64,000 bases of DNA from Coleofasciculus sp. FACHB-1120 (GCF_014698845.1 NZ_JACJTV010000012.1:1-64000), one strand, 5' to 3'; shown: positions 48,254 to 60,152, counted from the first letter of the stretch. Numbers and translations: made by a program. The notes: generated by a model not told the origin, from the letters alone.

Positions 48254-49801
48254 AAAATTAGCTTGCTTCTTAGGCAGGTTGGCATAGCCCAACCTGTCAA
48301 TTTCACCTATCTAGATAAAAAATAAAAGTTTTGTCAAAAAGCGATCGCTTTTGCATAGCTCCAATCCAATTGGGAGCGAGACAACTTAACACGCTTAAAC
48401 GCCTTGAGCGTAAGGGAAGGAGAAGCCGGACGCCCTTAGATTGGGCTGGAATCTTCCGAAAAAGCGATCGCTTCTATCCAATTTATAAACCGGAAATGCC
48501 ACCTAAGTTTATGTAGAACTAAAAACGGTGAAAATTACAGTTATAAATCGTACAGTAGCTTTGGAAATGGCTAGCTAGTAATGATGTGAGGAAGTCATCA
48601 ATTTGGTTCAGCCCTTGTATGGGTTAAATCTTTGAAACTACCTATTTATCAGGATTTCAAAACCAAAAATCCCAAATTTAAACAGCCAACTGGGATCACG
48701 GGGAATCCACCGCTCTAGGAAGTGCCAGGAGAACCAGATTCTGCATCCAGGGAATGGGTGATTAGTGCTAATAATCACTCTGAAATGCTGATACAAAAAG
48801 GGGAATAGAAAGCCAGAGACAAACATCCTTAACTAATGGCGAGAAAAAATTGGAAATTTCCGGATCTTCCTTAGAAAGGATAGCAATTGGTGTCAGAGAG
48901 GAGAGATGTATTGGGCAATACTATTTCCTACTTCACGTTACATCCAACACGCGATCGCATTATCACAGCAGCTTTGCAGCTAGCGTATACCGCGATGATT
49001 TTGTTGCTCTCCCAAGCCTCTTTTTTAAGGGAAAAAATCGATTCTAAGCCTCTTTGTTAAGGGAGTTGGGGATGTCCAATCACCTCTTTGCAAACCGTTT
49101 TGACGGATTGGGGAGTGTCTGCACGGCGTGAGCCGACAAAGCCCCAACTACCCTCCCAGCATAACTAACACCAGATGCGATCGCCTCTAGACAGGGAGCT
49201 GACAGAGCGATCGCCCTTAACGGCTGTTAAAGTAGCATTCCAAAGATTAATCCTTTATTGAAAGTTTATGAACTCTCTGTATAATTTTTTACAACCTAGC
49301 ATTAACTTAGCAATAGAAATTCTGTCTAAAGGCTGATTTAGGATTTCAAGTTTTCTTGACTTTAGCTATTTAAATATATTGTTTCGATAAAGATTACGGG
49401 AAGGGGCTGGTAATTGATTCAATAAATGTGCCACACTTTCCACAGAAATGACTACAAAAAAAGTTTTATTTTTTAAAGTACACAAAGTCAAGAGGAGATT
49501 TGTAGATTTGTTTGAAACAACAAAGGCACTCATACGTCAGAGACTATACAGTTATTAACATTTAACTGGATAGGCACGGAATTGTAGAAAGTTCTATCTA
49601 TCTGGAGCAGCTTTTACCAACAACTGACACGAAACCTTGAAAATTCATCTGTAGAGATTGATTCTATCTGCGATTACCTGAAATCCTGATTCGTCATCTT
49701 TACAGTGCTTTGGCTTGCGAACGCCACAAACTTTTCACAGTTCCCTCCAGCGGAGCGGGCAACCCATATAGTCAAGATTCACTTTTTTAGAAAAAAGTTT
49801 T
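48254..49801. other. 1.5-kb spacer, no convincing gene
   Basis: It contains a hairpin CAGGTTGG/CCAACCTG (48275-48282/48289-48296) that may end the preceding gene, two AAAAAGCGATCGCTT palindromes near 48337 and 48461, and HIP1 sites near 48950, 49180 and 49210. Small frames (48331-48516, 48638-48826, 48850-49047) look like chance. 49250-49700 is AT-rich and probably holds the promoter and long leader of the next gene. Confidence 0.4.
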
Positions 49802-50524
49802 ATGAGTGCCTTAAGTCTTATGAAAAAACTATCTATGACAGCCGCTGGAGTAGCCTGTATCTCAGCAGGAGGGATGTGCGCCAATGTCCCCCCCCTCAAA
49901 GCGGCAATTCTGGCAGTAGATAATTCAGGGTCATGGGCAACTGGATCAGATACCCTATCTAAGCTAGGTTTCAACATGGTTCAGGTAACAAATAGTTCCG
50001 AACCAGAGTTTTCGATTATTTCTACTCTCTCATCGCCTTTGGGTAATTTGACCTTCAGCCCTGAGGTTCAAAAAATGGAAATTAATTCCGGCTGGACAAC
50101 GTGGAGTCATGGCTACATGGGCGAGGTATATTTTAGCGGCTGGAATGTCTTAACCACGACGATTACACTGCCAACTGGGATTAGTGCATTTGATTTATAT
50201 GTAGAGCCAAACCTCTTTGGCTTATTCGATATCGCAGTAACGGGTATCAATGGTACCTCGACAACCCTGTTGCAGAAAGTTAATGGTATTTCAGGTGCTA
50301 AGTATTTTGGGTTTTATGCCACTGAGGGGGATTTGCTTTCCAGCATCAAAATCACCGATCTCTCAAACGGTGCTTCTCTTGGCTTTGGCATGGCTGAGTT
50401 TCGCCTCGCATCCCGTACAGTTGTTGCTGTTGCTGTTCCTGAATCCTCTTTTGGGTTGGGTGTATTAGCGCTTGGTGCGTTAGGTTCTATTTCGCGGCTG
50501 TTGGGGAAACGGCAACACAAATAG
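49802..50524 (+). CDS. PEP-CTERM sorting domain protein
   Basis: This 240-residue exported protein has a signal peptide (MKKLSMTAAGVACISAGG from the second Met at 49820; the first Met at 49802 is also possible, and neither has a clear ribosome site). The mature part is beta-rich (VYFSGWNVLTTTITLPTGIS, AFDLYVEPNLFGLFDIAV). The C-terminus is VAVPESSFGLGVLALGALGS then RLLGKRQHK, a PEP-CTERM signal with VPES in place of VPEP. Function unknown. Confidence 0.82.
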   Translation: MSALSLMKKLSMTAAGVACISAGGMCANVPPLKAAILAVDNSGSWATGSDTLSKLGFNMVQVTNSSEPEFSIISTLSSPLGNLTFSPEVQKMEINSGWTTWSHGYMGEVYFSGWNVLTTTITLPTGISAFDLYVEPNLFGLFDIAVTGINGTSTTLLQKVNGISGAKYFGFYATEGDLLSSIKITDLSNGASLGFGMAEFRLASRTVVAVAVPESSFGLGVLALGALGSISRLLGKRQHK

Positions 50525-50561
50525 GAAGATAGTCCCAAGTGAATGCAAAATCAATATTGAG

Positions 50562-50603
50562 AACTGCTGTATCTTCCATCCCAGAAGCACAGCAGTTTTT
50601 TTT
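50562..50603 (+). terminator. Rho-independent terminator
   Basis: AACTGCTGT (50562-50570) pairs with ACAGCAGTT (50589-50597), followed by an unbroken T run to 50603. It ends the 49802-50524 gene. Confidence 0.85.
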
Positions 50604-51484
50604 GATAAGGGATGTTGAATTCGCGTGTCCCTACCAGAGCGATCGCATCTTGCCTAATGGGACTTAGCCAAAAACTAAGGCAAAAATCGCTTCAAACCTA
50701 GACAGAGAAGTATTTTCAGCTCGAATATGCATAAATCTAGTATCCACAAGGGTTTCAGGCGTTTTTAGGTCATCAATCTCTTTTCCTTACCCAGAGAGCT
50801 TTTCAGCCCCTTTAGAGCCTTTAAATTTGTTTAAGTCCCGCAAAGAATGCTCTCTAAGCGATCGCCCAACGATGAAGCCAAGCTCTGGCAGGCAGATTGT
50901 GGACAATTAGCACCCTTCTCCTACGTAATAACCCTTCCGTGTTTTCACGAGATTAGTAATTTAAAGGCTTTATAAAATCTTCATTAAAGTTTTAGTTGGA
51001 AATCAGTTTGAAAGCTTTACTGGATAATCCATTTGGTAAATATTTTTCTTTCCGCTTGATTCTACCATTGTAAGTTTTCTGTAAAGCTGCGAATAGATAT
51101 TGAACGGTCATTGCTATATTTGACAACAGTTTCGCTTCTTACAGACTGATAAACCAAAGTAATAGGACATCCTAAGTAGTTTCTCTAGGTCATCTCTTTT
51201 CCAATTTCATGGAAATTTACTTGTTGACATTTGGAGCAAACAAATGCATATCTTTTTTCTAAAAAATTATCAGAATCAAGAACTAGCCTTTCCGTAATAC
51301 CCAGGCTTTGACCCGTAGTAAAAATAAGCCCAACGAGCAAAGTTTTTAAGTATTTACCGCTACTGGAAATCGAAAAACTGCGATCGCACTGTCTGAGTAT
51401 TCATAGACCCAGCAGAGATTTTGCATGTTCGCACTGGCTGGGTATTCAGACCGCAACATTCACCTTTTTGGAGTCAAAAGTTTA
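50604..51484 (+). other. Long conserved leader upstream of a PEP-CTERM gene
   Basis: From about 50830 to 51400 this region aligns with the leaders of the choice-of-anchor-L genes at 54830-55600 and 56755-57350. For example TTTATAAAATCTTCATT is at 50969 and 54952 (one variant at 56889), and ATTGTAAGTTTTCTGTAAAG is at 51067 and 55050 (variant at 56987). Similarity stops about 85 bp before the start codon. It may be a promoter plus long 5' untranslated region. Confidence 0.7.
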
Positions 51485-52339
51485 ATGGCTATTTCTACCC
51501 TGGTTAAGAAATTTATTCCTCATGCCGTCATAGTAGCAACCGCAGCCCTCGCAACAATTGCCGCTGTTGCTCCAGCCCAAGCTTTAACCTTCTACTCGGA
51601 TCGTGCAGCCTTCAATGCTGGATCAAAAAATCTCCAGAATATTGACTTTGAAGATTTACACACAGCCGAGAACGACCCCGACAGCAGTGGATATACATAC
51701 TACGGAGGCAGCACCACCACGCTTACGGAGAAAGGTGTCCAATTTAAAGGTGGTGATTCCAAGGCGGTGGTTGGGGGTTTTCCTTACGGCTACGACTATA
51801 GCGACTCAGTCCCCATTTTAGGTTCAGGTGATGCGCTATATACCTACGGCTTTAGCTACTCGGAGTCAAGCTCATACGGTGGCGAATCCTCTTCCGATTC
51901 CGTTAGCAAGCACCTCACTATTCTTCTCCCATCGAATACGACATCGATCGCATTCGATTTCAAGAGCTTGCTCGACCTAAGTACTGACGACTTTAAGATC
52001 AGTATCGATGACCAGATATTTGATTTCAATCCCTCAATTAATTTTGTTGGATTCACATCTGATACGGCAATCAGCTCAATCAAGTTGCTGGGAGTTCCCC
52101 GCCACTTCTCCTGGAACCAGGACGGTCTTAGAGACACCAACAACGATGGCGTCATCGACAGCAACGACACCGACTCCTTCTCCCAAACTGGCTTCGAGTC
52201 CCGTGCAACTCTCGATAACTTCACTTTCGGGCAAGTGGCTAAGTCAGTGCCCGAACCCGCTTCAGTGCTTGGTTTGCTAGCGGTAGGTGCTTTTGGGGCA
52301 ACTTCACAGATCAAGCGTAAACAGCAAGGCAAAGCTTAA
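51485..52339 (+). CDS. PEP-CTERM sorting domain protein
   Basis: The start is placed at ATG 51485 (MAISTLVKKFIPHAVIVATA), giving a proper signal peptide with cleavage after AQA; the longer frame adds 20 residues. The mature protein (about 250 residues) is Ser/Asp/Gly-rich: NIDFEDLHTAENDPDSSGYT, ITILLPSNTTSIAFDFK-type strand and DNTNDGVID-like acidic turn (NNDGVIDSNDTDS) that may bind Ca2+. It ends VPEPASVLGLLAVGAFGA then KRKQQGKA (PEP-CTERM). Its coding part is unrelated to the three paralogues downstream, although its leader matches theirs. Confidence 0.85.
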   Translation: MAISTLVKKFIPHAVIVATAALATIAAVAPAQALTFYSDRAAFNAGSKNLQNIDFEDLHTAENDPDSSGYTYYGGSTTTLTEKGVQFKGGDSKAVVGGFPYGYDYSDSVPILGSGDALYTYGFSYSESSSYGGESSSDSVSKHLTILLPSNTTSIAFDFKSLLDLSTDDFKISIDDQIFDFNPSINFVGFTSDTAISSIKLLGVPRHFSWNQDGLRDTNNDGVIDSNDTDSFSQTGFESRATLDNFTFGQVAKSVPEPASVLGLLAVGAFGATSQIKRKQQGKA

Positions 52340-52378
52340 GCTAATAGCCGATGCGCCTCGCGCCAGCTTAACTGCGTG

Positions 52379-52417
52379 ACTGCTATGTCTTTTTTTAAAA
52401 GGCATGGTAGTTTTTTT
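52379..52417 (+). terminator. Rho-independent terminator
   Basis: ACTGCTATG (52379-52387) pairs with CATGGTAGT (52403-52411, two G-U pairs), followed by TTTTTT. It resembles the terminators of the downstream paralogues in position and layout. Confidence 0.65.
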
Positions 52418-52499
52418 GCGGAATGATTCAGGAGAGGTTTTCCCTAAATGAGATCGCATCCATCTCTGCATGAAGGATAGCGATCGCAGCGTGTATTGC

Positions 52500-52596
52500 C
52501 TTCCACTGTATTAAGGGGAAGTCTCTGGCAGTCGTACAGCCTCCGAAGGATGTTCCTGAACTCAGCTTAATGCTTGGCTTGTTGAGCGTTGAAGGC
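52500..52596 (+). pseudogene. Remnant of a choice-of-anchor-L PEP-CTERM gene end
   Basis: 52531-52596 reads VVQPPKDVPELSLMLGLLSVEG, matching the end VVAPPKDVPEPSLMLGLLSVGG of the intact paralogues. The match extends upstream to about 52500 with a small deletion. After GG the sequence jumps straight into the GGCACAGC-T-run terminator region, so the end of the gene and half of the terminator were deleted, probably through the short GGCACA repeat. Confidence 0.8.
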
Positions 52597-53578
52597 ACAG
52601 CGATTTTTTTATGGCTACTAACTTGCTCTTGGTGCCGTCATCTCCTTACTGATTTAACGATTAGGGCAATATCCGCCACTGGCAGAAACCCAAAGATAAT
52701 ACGGCACTCTCACTGGATTGAGGACACAAAAGAGCGATCGCTCTGATATTCACTTGCCTCACCCAAAGGTGCGATAGCGAAGCGCTGACTTGTCAGTTCG
52801 CGTCTTGCCTAAGAATGCCCTATAAGCGATCGCCCGACGATGAAGGGAATGTATTTCGGGCAAATTCCTGGCAATAGAAATCTTACTTACTTAATTTCAC
52901 TTAAAAGCAAAGCTAAATTTTCATATTAATGTTCTCTAGTATTTAAGCTTTCAATTTGCCTCAAAGCTTTATTGAGTAACGCACGCGACAAATAATTCCT
53001 TATAGCTATATGGCTATTAGCTTGCCATACGTATTTTTTTGAATAAAACTACCAAGAAAAATTATTTTTTTGCCCGTAATACGTAAGTGAGTTTCATGTC
53101 TGGACACCTCAAAAAACATAAAAACTTAATTATTGTAATTTTATACAACGTGTTTTTACTGAAATACCCGAAAATCTACGCTGTTGAATTTTAATAAAAT
53201 CAAACATTATTCTGAAAAGTGAAGAGTTGTTTAATAAAAGAATTTTACTTTACTGGAATTTTGTATGCGTTTGCTTGGAAAAACAAGCTTTTCTATGGAC
53301 AAAAAGCTTACTCTATAAGCAATTTGGCGTAAAAATGCTAGTTAATTAATCCGCGATTGCACTACTTACGTACATATTGTTTTGATGAATTTTAGATAAA
53401 TGGTCTAGTAATTCCTTTTTAAGGATGCCAAAGTAGGTACAGAAAAGAAATCACAGGAACCAAAGGTTAATTAACTACTATAAGTTCCTAATTATTCGCA
53501 GCTTAGATTTATAGAAAAGCTGCCATCTTCACCCCAGAGTATTTTCACTGCCAACATCTAACTTGTGTGAGACAAACT
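52597..53578. other. Repeat-rich spacer and leader of paralogue 1
   Basis: No gene. 52603-52820 repeats the sequence that follows each paralogue (TATGGCTACTAACTTGCTCTTG, then GAGCGATCGCTC, then the CGCTGACTTGTCAGTTCGCG element at about 52786). Only the last 150 bp before the start (AGTATTTTCACTGCCAACAT etc.) match the leaders of paralogues 2 and 3; the distal part is different here. Confidence 0.55.
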
Positions 53579-54427
53579 ATGAATCTTCTTGCTAAAATCG
53601 CTGCCTCAACTGCCGTTAGTGTCACTGCTGCTCTCGCTCTACTTGGGAATTCAGCAATGGCGTTCACAGTGACTCAAAACAGCAATACGAATAGTTTGCT
53701 GAATGCCTTGTTGGGCGATACAACGGGACTAAGTAACTTTTCGATCAATGCCACAGGCAATGCTGCTGCTTTTGGTCTTTTTAGTGACGACCCCTTCGGT
53801 TTGAGTAATGGCATTGTCTTGAGTACGGGTAAAGTCACCGATGTAGTCGGTCCCAATAATTCTTCAAGTAAGAGTACAAGTTTCGGAACGTCCGGTGATA
53901 CGGCTGGTTCCTATGACTTGGCTAAGCTCGACATTAGTTTTGACGCTGGCGCTACCGTAGATAAGCTGTTCTTCCAATATGTCTTCGGCTCGGAAGAGTT
54001 TGTAGAGTACGGTGGTTCCTCTTTCAACGACTCTTTTGAACTTCTGCTCAATGGTGTCAACCTAGCTAAGTTGAACGACGGCAAAACCGTCACAATCAAC
54101 AACCTCGTTCCCAATCCTAATGGTCCTTATCACGCCGACTACATTAACAATCCCCAAGGGAGTGCGACTACTCAGTTAGATGGTTACACCAAAAACTTGA
54201 CTTTTGAGGGTTTAGTGAACAAAAACGCCAAGAACACTCTCAGCATCAAGATTAAAGATGTAGGTGATTCTTCATGGGATTCCGCTGTGTTCATTAAAGG
54301 GAAATCTGTGGGAGTTGTAGCGCCTCCGAAAGATGTTCCAGAACCCAGCTTAATGCTCGGCTTGCTGAGTGTTGGTGGGATGACCTTGATCGGTCGTCGC
54401 CACAAGCAAAAAGCATTGAAGGCTTAA
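53579..54427 (+). CDS. Choice-of-anchor L PEP-CTERM protein, paralogue 1
   Basis: The start is ATG 53579 (MNLLAKIAASTAVSVTAALA); a GTG at 53567 would add MRQT. The 282-residue exported protein has a signal peptide cleaved near AMA. The choice-of-anchor L domain has GLFSDDPFGLSNGIVLSTGK, then LFFQYVFGSEEFVEYGGSSF (the family hallmark GSEEF) and NDSFELLLNGVN. The C-terminus is PEP-CTERM: VPEPSLMLGLLSVGGMTLIG then RRHKQKALKA. It would be anchored or secreted through an exosortase. Its role is unknown, probably surface or matrix. Confidence 0.9.
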   Translation: MNLLAKIAASTAVSVTAALALLGNSAMAFTVTQNSNTNSLLNALLGDTTGLSNFSINATGNAAAFGLFSDDPFGLSNGIVLSTGKVTDVVGPNNSSSKSTSFGTSGDTAGSYDLAKLDISFDAGATVDKLFFQYVFGSEEFVEYGGSSFNDSFELLLNGVNLAKLNDGKTVTINNLVPNPNGPYHADYINNPQGSATTQLDGYTKNLTFEGLVNKNAKNTLSIKIKDVGDSSWDSAVFIKGKSVGVVAPPKDVPEPSLMLGLLSVGGMTLIGRRHKQKALKA

Positions 54428-54524
54428 TTCGGCTGGGATGGCAAAGATAGTTTAGCTGGTTGAGTGCCTATCCCAGGCATAAGAGTAAGACCTTTAGCGC
54501 AAAACCCAATTTTGACTGCTAGCT

Positions 54525-54556
54525 AGCTGTGTCTTTTAGGAGGCACAGCTTTTTTT
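54525..54556 (+). terminator. Rho-independent terminator of paralogue 1
   Basis: AGCTGTG (54525-54531) pairs with CACAGCT (54544-54550), followed by TTTTTT. Confidence 0.85.
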
Positions 54557-55600
54557 ATGGCTACTCACTGGCTCTTGGTGCCGTCATCTCGCTACTGATT
54601 CAACAATTAGGGCGATCGCTGCCGCTGGTAGGAACCCAAAGATGATATGACACTTGAAGTGAGAGTGTCTATTATCAAGCGATCGCTCTGAATTCACTTG
54701 CGTCACCCAAAGGTGCGATAGCAAAGCGCTGACTTGTCAGTTCGCGTCTTGCCTCATTCACCTGCGCGATAGCGTTAGCGAAGCGAGGCGTTAGCCTAGC
54801 GCTGACTTGTCAGTTCGCGTCTTGCCTCAGAATGCCCTACAAGAGATCGCCCGAAGATGAAGCAAAGTCTTGTAAGCAGATTTTAGACAATTAGTACCCC
54901 GGCTCTAAGTAATAATGCTTAAGTATTTTCACGCAATTATTCATTTAAACCTTTATAAAATCTTCATTGAGTTTCTAGTGAAAAATTAGCTTTAAAGCCT
55001 GATTAACTAAGCCATTCGGCAAATATTTTTTCTTCTGCTTGATTTTATCATTGTAAGTTTTCTGTAAAGCTGTGAATAGATATTGATAACTCGCTGCTAT
55101 ATGTAAAGCAGGTTTCACCCCTTGATGACTGAAAAATGAAAGCAAGATTAAAGCCTCAGTAATTTCTACAGAGTCTTTTTTCTCATTTTTAAGGGAATTT
55201 ACTTTTGACATCCAAAAGCAAATAAAAATTTTTCTTAGTACTGAGAAAAATCCCAGGCTTAAGGGCTAGCCTTTACGAAAAATTCATACTTTTAGCTGTA
55301 GCAAAGGTAAGCCTTAGGACAGATGAAATAGTTATAGAGTCAGCAATTCGTCTGTCTTACACTATTAATCGTCTAAAATTCTACGAGCTAAGGATATATT
55401 TTTTTAATGAAGTTTAGGAAATCCTACTGACAAGGCTCTCTGCAGAATGCCACAGTAGATACAGAAATAAATTGGAACTGGAACTCAAGGTCAATTGGAT
55501 ACTGAAGTTCCTAAGTACTTACAGCTTCTGTAAATCGAAAAGCTGCGATCGCACACCAGGGTATTTTCACTGTCAACTTCTAACTTGTGTGAGACGGACT
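54557..55600. other. Spacer with dispersed repeats and the conserved leader of paralogue 2
   Basis: 54560-54850 holds two copies of the CGCTGACTTGTCAGTTCGCG element (about 54729 and 54811). 54840-55600 is the conserved leader, shared with 50830-51400 and 56755-57350. A 78-codon minus frame (54975-55211) inside it is not conserved as protein in the other copies and is not called. Confidence 0.6.
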
Positions 55601-56446
55601 ATGAATCTTTTTGCTAAAATCTCTGCTTCAGCCGCCATTGGTGTTACTGCTGCCCTGACCATGTTTGGGAATTCAGCAATGGCATTCACAGTAACTCAAA
55701 ATAACAATACAAATGCTTTGCTGAATTCCCTGTTGGGTGATACGACGGGACTGAGTAACTTTTCAATCACCACCACAGGTGATGCTGCGGCTTTTGGTCT
55801 TTTCAGTGACGACCCCTTCGGTTTAAAAGACGGCATTGTCTTGAGTACGGGTAAAGTCACCGATGTAGTTGGTCCCAATAATTCTCCAAGTCAGAGTACA
55901 GGTTTCGGACCCGGTGGCTCCGATGGTGACTTGGCTCAACTGGATATCAGCTTTGACGCTGGCGCGACCGTAGATAAGCTGTTCTTCCAATATGTCTTCG
56001 GCTCGGAAGAGTTCCTAGAGTTCGGTGGTTCCTCTTTCAACGACTCTTTTGAGCTATTGCTCAATGGCGTCAATCTAGCTAAGTTAAACGACGGCAAAAC
56101 CGTCACGATCAACAACCTCGTTCCCGTTCAGGACGATCTATCTTCTGCGAACCCCGACTACATTAACAATCCCGCAGGGAGTCCTGGTACTCAGTTAGAT
56201 GGTTACACCAAAACCTTGACCTTTGAAGGTTTACTCAACAAAAACGCCAAGAACACTCTGAGCATCAAGATTCAGGATGTAGGAGATGGTTCATACGATT
56301 CCGCTGTGTTCATTAAAGGGAATTCTGTGGGAGTCGTAGCGCCTCCGAAGGATGTTCCTGAACCCAGCTTAATGCTCGGCTTGCTGAGTGTTGGTGGTAT
56401 GACCTTGATCAGCCGTCGCAACAAGCAAAAAGCACTAAAAGCGTAA
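55601..56446 (+). CDS. Choice-of-anchor L PEP-CTERM protein, paralogue 2
   Basis: The start is ATG 55601 (MNLFAKISASAAIGVTAALT), aligned with the other two; the longer frame adds 43 residues that lie in the conserved leader. It has 281 residues with signal peptide, DDPFGLKDGIVLSTGKVTDV, FFQYVFGSEEFLEFGGSSFN, and the same C-terminal VPEPSLMLGLLSVGG PEP-CTERM tail with RRNKQKALKA. It differs from paralogue 1 mainly in the segment after VVGPNNS (about 85-105) and after NNLVP (about 175-195). Confidence 0.9.
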   Translation: MNLFAKISASAAIGVTAALTMFGNSAMAFTVTQNNNTNALLNSLLGDTTGLSNFSITTTGDAAAFGLFSDDPFGLKDGIVLSTGKVTDVVGPNNSPSQSTGFGPGGSDGDLAQLDISFDAGATVDKLFFQYVFGSEEFLEFGGSSFNDSFELLLNGVNLAKLNDGKTVTINNLVPVQDDLSSANPDYINNPAGSPGTQLDGYTKTLTFEGLLNKNAKNTLSIKIQDVGDGSYDSAVFIKGNSVGVVAPPKDVPEPSLMLGLLSVGGMTLISRRNKQKALKA

Positions 56447-56534
56447 TTTGGCTGGAATTGCAAAGATTGATGCTTGAGTGCCTATCTTAGGCGCAATAGT
56501 ATGAGTTTTAACTCATACGCATAATTTTTGACAG

Positions 56535-56566
56535 AGCTGTGTCTTTACAGAAGGCACAGCTTTTTT
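56535..56566 (+). terminator. Rho-independent terminator of paralogue 2
   Basis: AGCTGTG pairs with CACAGCT, followed by TTTTTT, as after paralogue 1. Confidence 0.85.
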
Positions 56567-57352
56567 ATGGCTACTAACTTGCTCTTGCTACTGTTATCTC
56601 GTTACTGATTCAACGATTAAGGTAATTTCCGCCGCTAGCTGGAACCCAAAAGTAATACGGCACTCTCTCAAGTGAGGAAACATAGGAGCGATCGCTCTGA
56701 ATTCACTTGCCTCATTCAAAGGTGCGATAGCGAAGCGCTGACTTGTCAGTTCGCGTCTTGCCTCAGAATGCCCTACGAGCGATCGCCCAAGAATGGAGCT
56801 AAGGTCTTGCAGGCAGATTGCGGGTAATAGAAACTTACTTTCTACGTAGTATTACTTAAGCAATTCCCTGTTACAACCAATTCAAAGCTTCATAGAATCT
56901 TCATTTAGTTTTTAGCTGAAAATTAGTATTAAAGCTTGATTGGATAAGACACTTGGCAATTTTTTTCCCTTACCACTGATTTTCTGATTGTATATTTTCT
57001 GTAAAGCTGCGGATAAATCTTGATGAGTCACCGCTATACGGAAAGCTGCTTTCAAGCCTTGATACCTAAAAATTGGCAGCAAGGTTAAAACCTAAGTAAT
57101 TTCTACAATTCATCTTATTTCCAATTTTATGGAAATTCACTTGTTGAGATTTCTGAGCGAATACATACTTGTATTGGTCTGAAGAATGATCAGAATTAAC
57201 GACAAGCTTTTCCGAAATACTCACATTCTTCCTTGTATTCAAAGTAAGCCTAAGGAACGAACTTTCTAAGTATTTACAGCTTCTGTTAATAGAAAAGCTG
57301 CGAACACCTGGGTATTTTTACTATCAACATCTAATCTTGTGTGAGACGGACT
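56567..57352. other. Spacer with dispersed repeat and the conserved leader of paralogue 3
   Basis: One CGCTGACTTGTCAGTTCGCG element lies near 56736. 56755-57350 is the conserved leader (ATTGTATATTTTCTGTAAAG at 56987). No gene. Confidence 0.6.
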
Positions 57353-58171
57353 ATGAATCTTTTTGCTAAAATCTCTGCTTCAGCTGCCATTGGTGTTACT
57401 GCTGCCCTGACCATGTTTGGGAATTCAGCAATGGCTTTCACGGTGACTCCAAACAACAATACGAATGCTTTGCTGAATGCCCTGTTGGGCGATACGACTG
57501 GACTGAGTAACTTTTCTGTCAATGCCACAGGCAATGCTGATGCTTTTGGTCTTTTCAATGACGACCCCTTCGGTTTAAAAGACGGCATCGTCTTGAGTAC
57601 TGGGAATGTCACCGATGTAGTCGGTCCTAATGATTCTGAAGGTACTTCAGGTGCCGGAACCTTGGCTCAGCTCGATATTAGCTTTGATGCTGGCGCTTCA
57701 GTAGAGAAGCTGTTCTTCCAATATGTCTTCGGCTCGGAAGAGTTCGTAGAGTGGGGTGGTTCCCAGTTCAACGACTCGTTTGAACTGTTGCTCAATGGCG
57801 TCAACCTAGCGAAGTTGACCGATGGCAAAACCGTCACGATTAACAACCTTGTTCCCAATGCGGCTGGTCCTTATCACGCCGACTACATTAACAATCCCCT
57901 AGGGAGTCTTGGTACTGAGTTAGATGGTTACACCAAAACCTTGACCTTTGAGGGTTTAGTGAACAAAAACGCCAAGAACACTCTCAGCATCAAGATTAAG
58001 GATATAGGTGATTCTTCATTCGATTCTGCTGTGTTCATCAAAGGGAATTCTGTGGGAGTCGTAGAGCCTCCGAAGGATGTCCCAGAACCCAGCTTAATGC
58101 TCGGCTTGCTGAGTGTTGGTGGGATGACCTTGATCGGTCGTCGCCACAAACAAAAAGCATTGAAGGCTTAA
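57353..58171 (+). CDS. Choice-of-anchor L PEP-CTERM protein, paralogue 3
   Basis: The start is ATG 57353 (MNLFAKISASAAIGVTAALT), with the first 33 residues nearly identical to paralogue 2. It has 272 residues; shorter than the others because the Ser/Thr/Gly-rich segment after VVGPN is reduced (DSEGTSGAGT). The hallmark is FFQYVFGSEEFVEWGGSQFN. The C-terminus from VPEPSLMLGLLSVGG to RRHKQKALKA is identical to paralogue 1, which suggests recent duplication or gene conversion. Confidence 0.9.
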   Translation: MNLFAKISASAAIGVTAALTMFGNSAMAFTVTPNNNTNALLNALLGDTTGLSNFSVNATGNADAFGLFNDDPFGLKDGIVLSTGNVTDVVGPNDSEGTSGAGTLAQLDISFDAGASVEKLFFQYVFGSEEFVEWGGSQFNDSFELLLNGVNLAKLTDGKTVTINNLVPNAAGPYHADYINNPLGSLGTELDGYTKTLTFEGLVNKNAKNTLSIKIKDIGDSSFDSAVFIKGNSVGVVEPPKDVPEPSLMLGLLSVGGMTLIGRRHKQKALKA

Positions 58172-58260
58172 TTCGGCTGGGATGGCAAAGATAATTTCGG
58201 TGGTTTGCCTATCTTAGGCGCAAGAGTCCGACCTTTACCTCAGAACGCATAATTTTTGAA

Positions 58261-58295
58261 AAGGCTGTGTCTTTACAGAAGGCACAGCCTTTTTT
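58261..58295 (+). terminator. Rho-independent terminator of paralogue 3
   Basis: AAGGCTGTG (58261-58269) pairs with CACAGCCTT (58283-58291), then T run. The extra G-C pair relative to the other two terminators is changed on both arms. Confidence 0.85.
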
Positions 58296-60054
<1,759 letters not shown>

Positions 60055-60069
60055 TCCATAGGCATTCGC

Positions 60070-60116
60070 CATTAGTCATTAGTCTTTTTTCACTGGCTAA
60101 TGACTAATGACTAATG
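60070..60116. repeat. Heptamer repeats forming a 15-bp hairpin between atpD and atpC
   Basis: CATTAGTCATTAGTC (60070-60084) pairs with GACTAATGACTAATG (60102-60116), both arms being tandem CATTAGT/TAATGAC heptamers. The T run after the left arm lies in the loop, so this is a processing or stability element rather than a full terminator. Confidence 0.7.
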
Positions 60117-60152
60117 ACCAATGACCAACTAACCACTGACAACTCACAAATT

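Noticed and set aside
54975-55211. 78-codon minus frame in the leader of paralogue 2
   Set aside because: The frame is not kept in the homologous leaders at 50830-51400 and 56755-57350.
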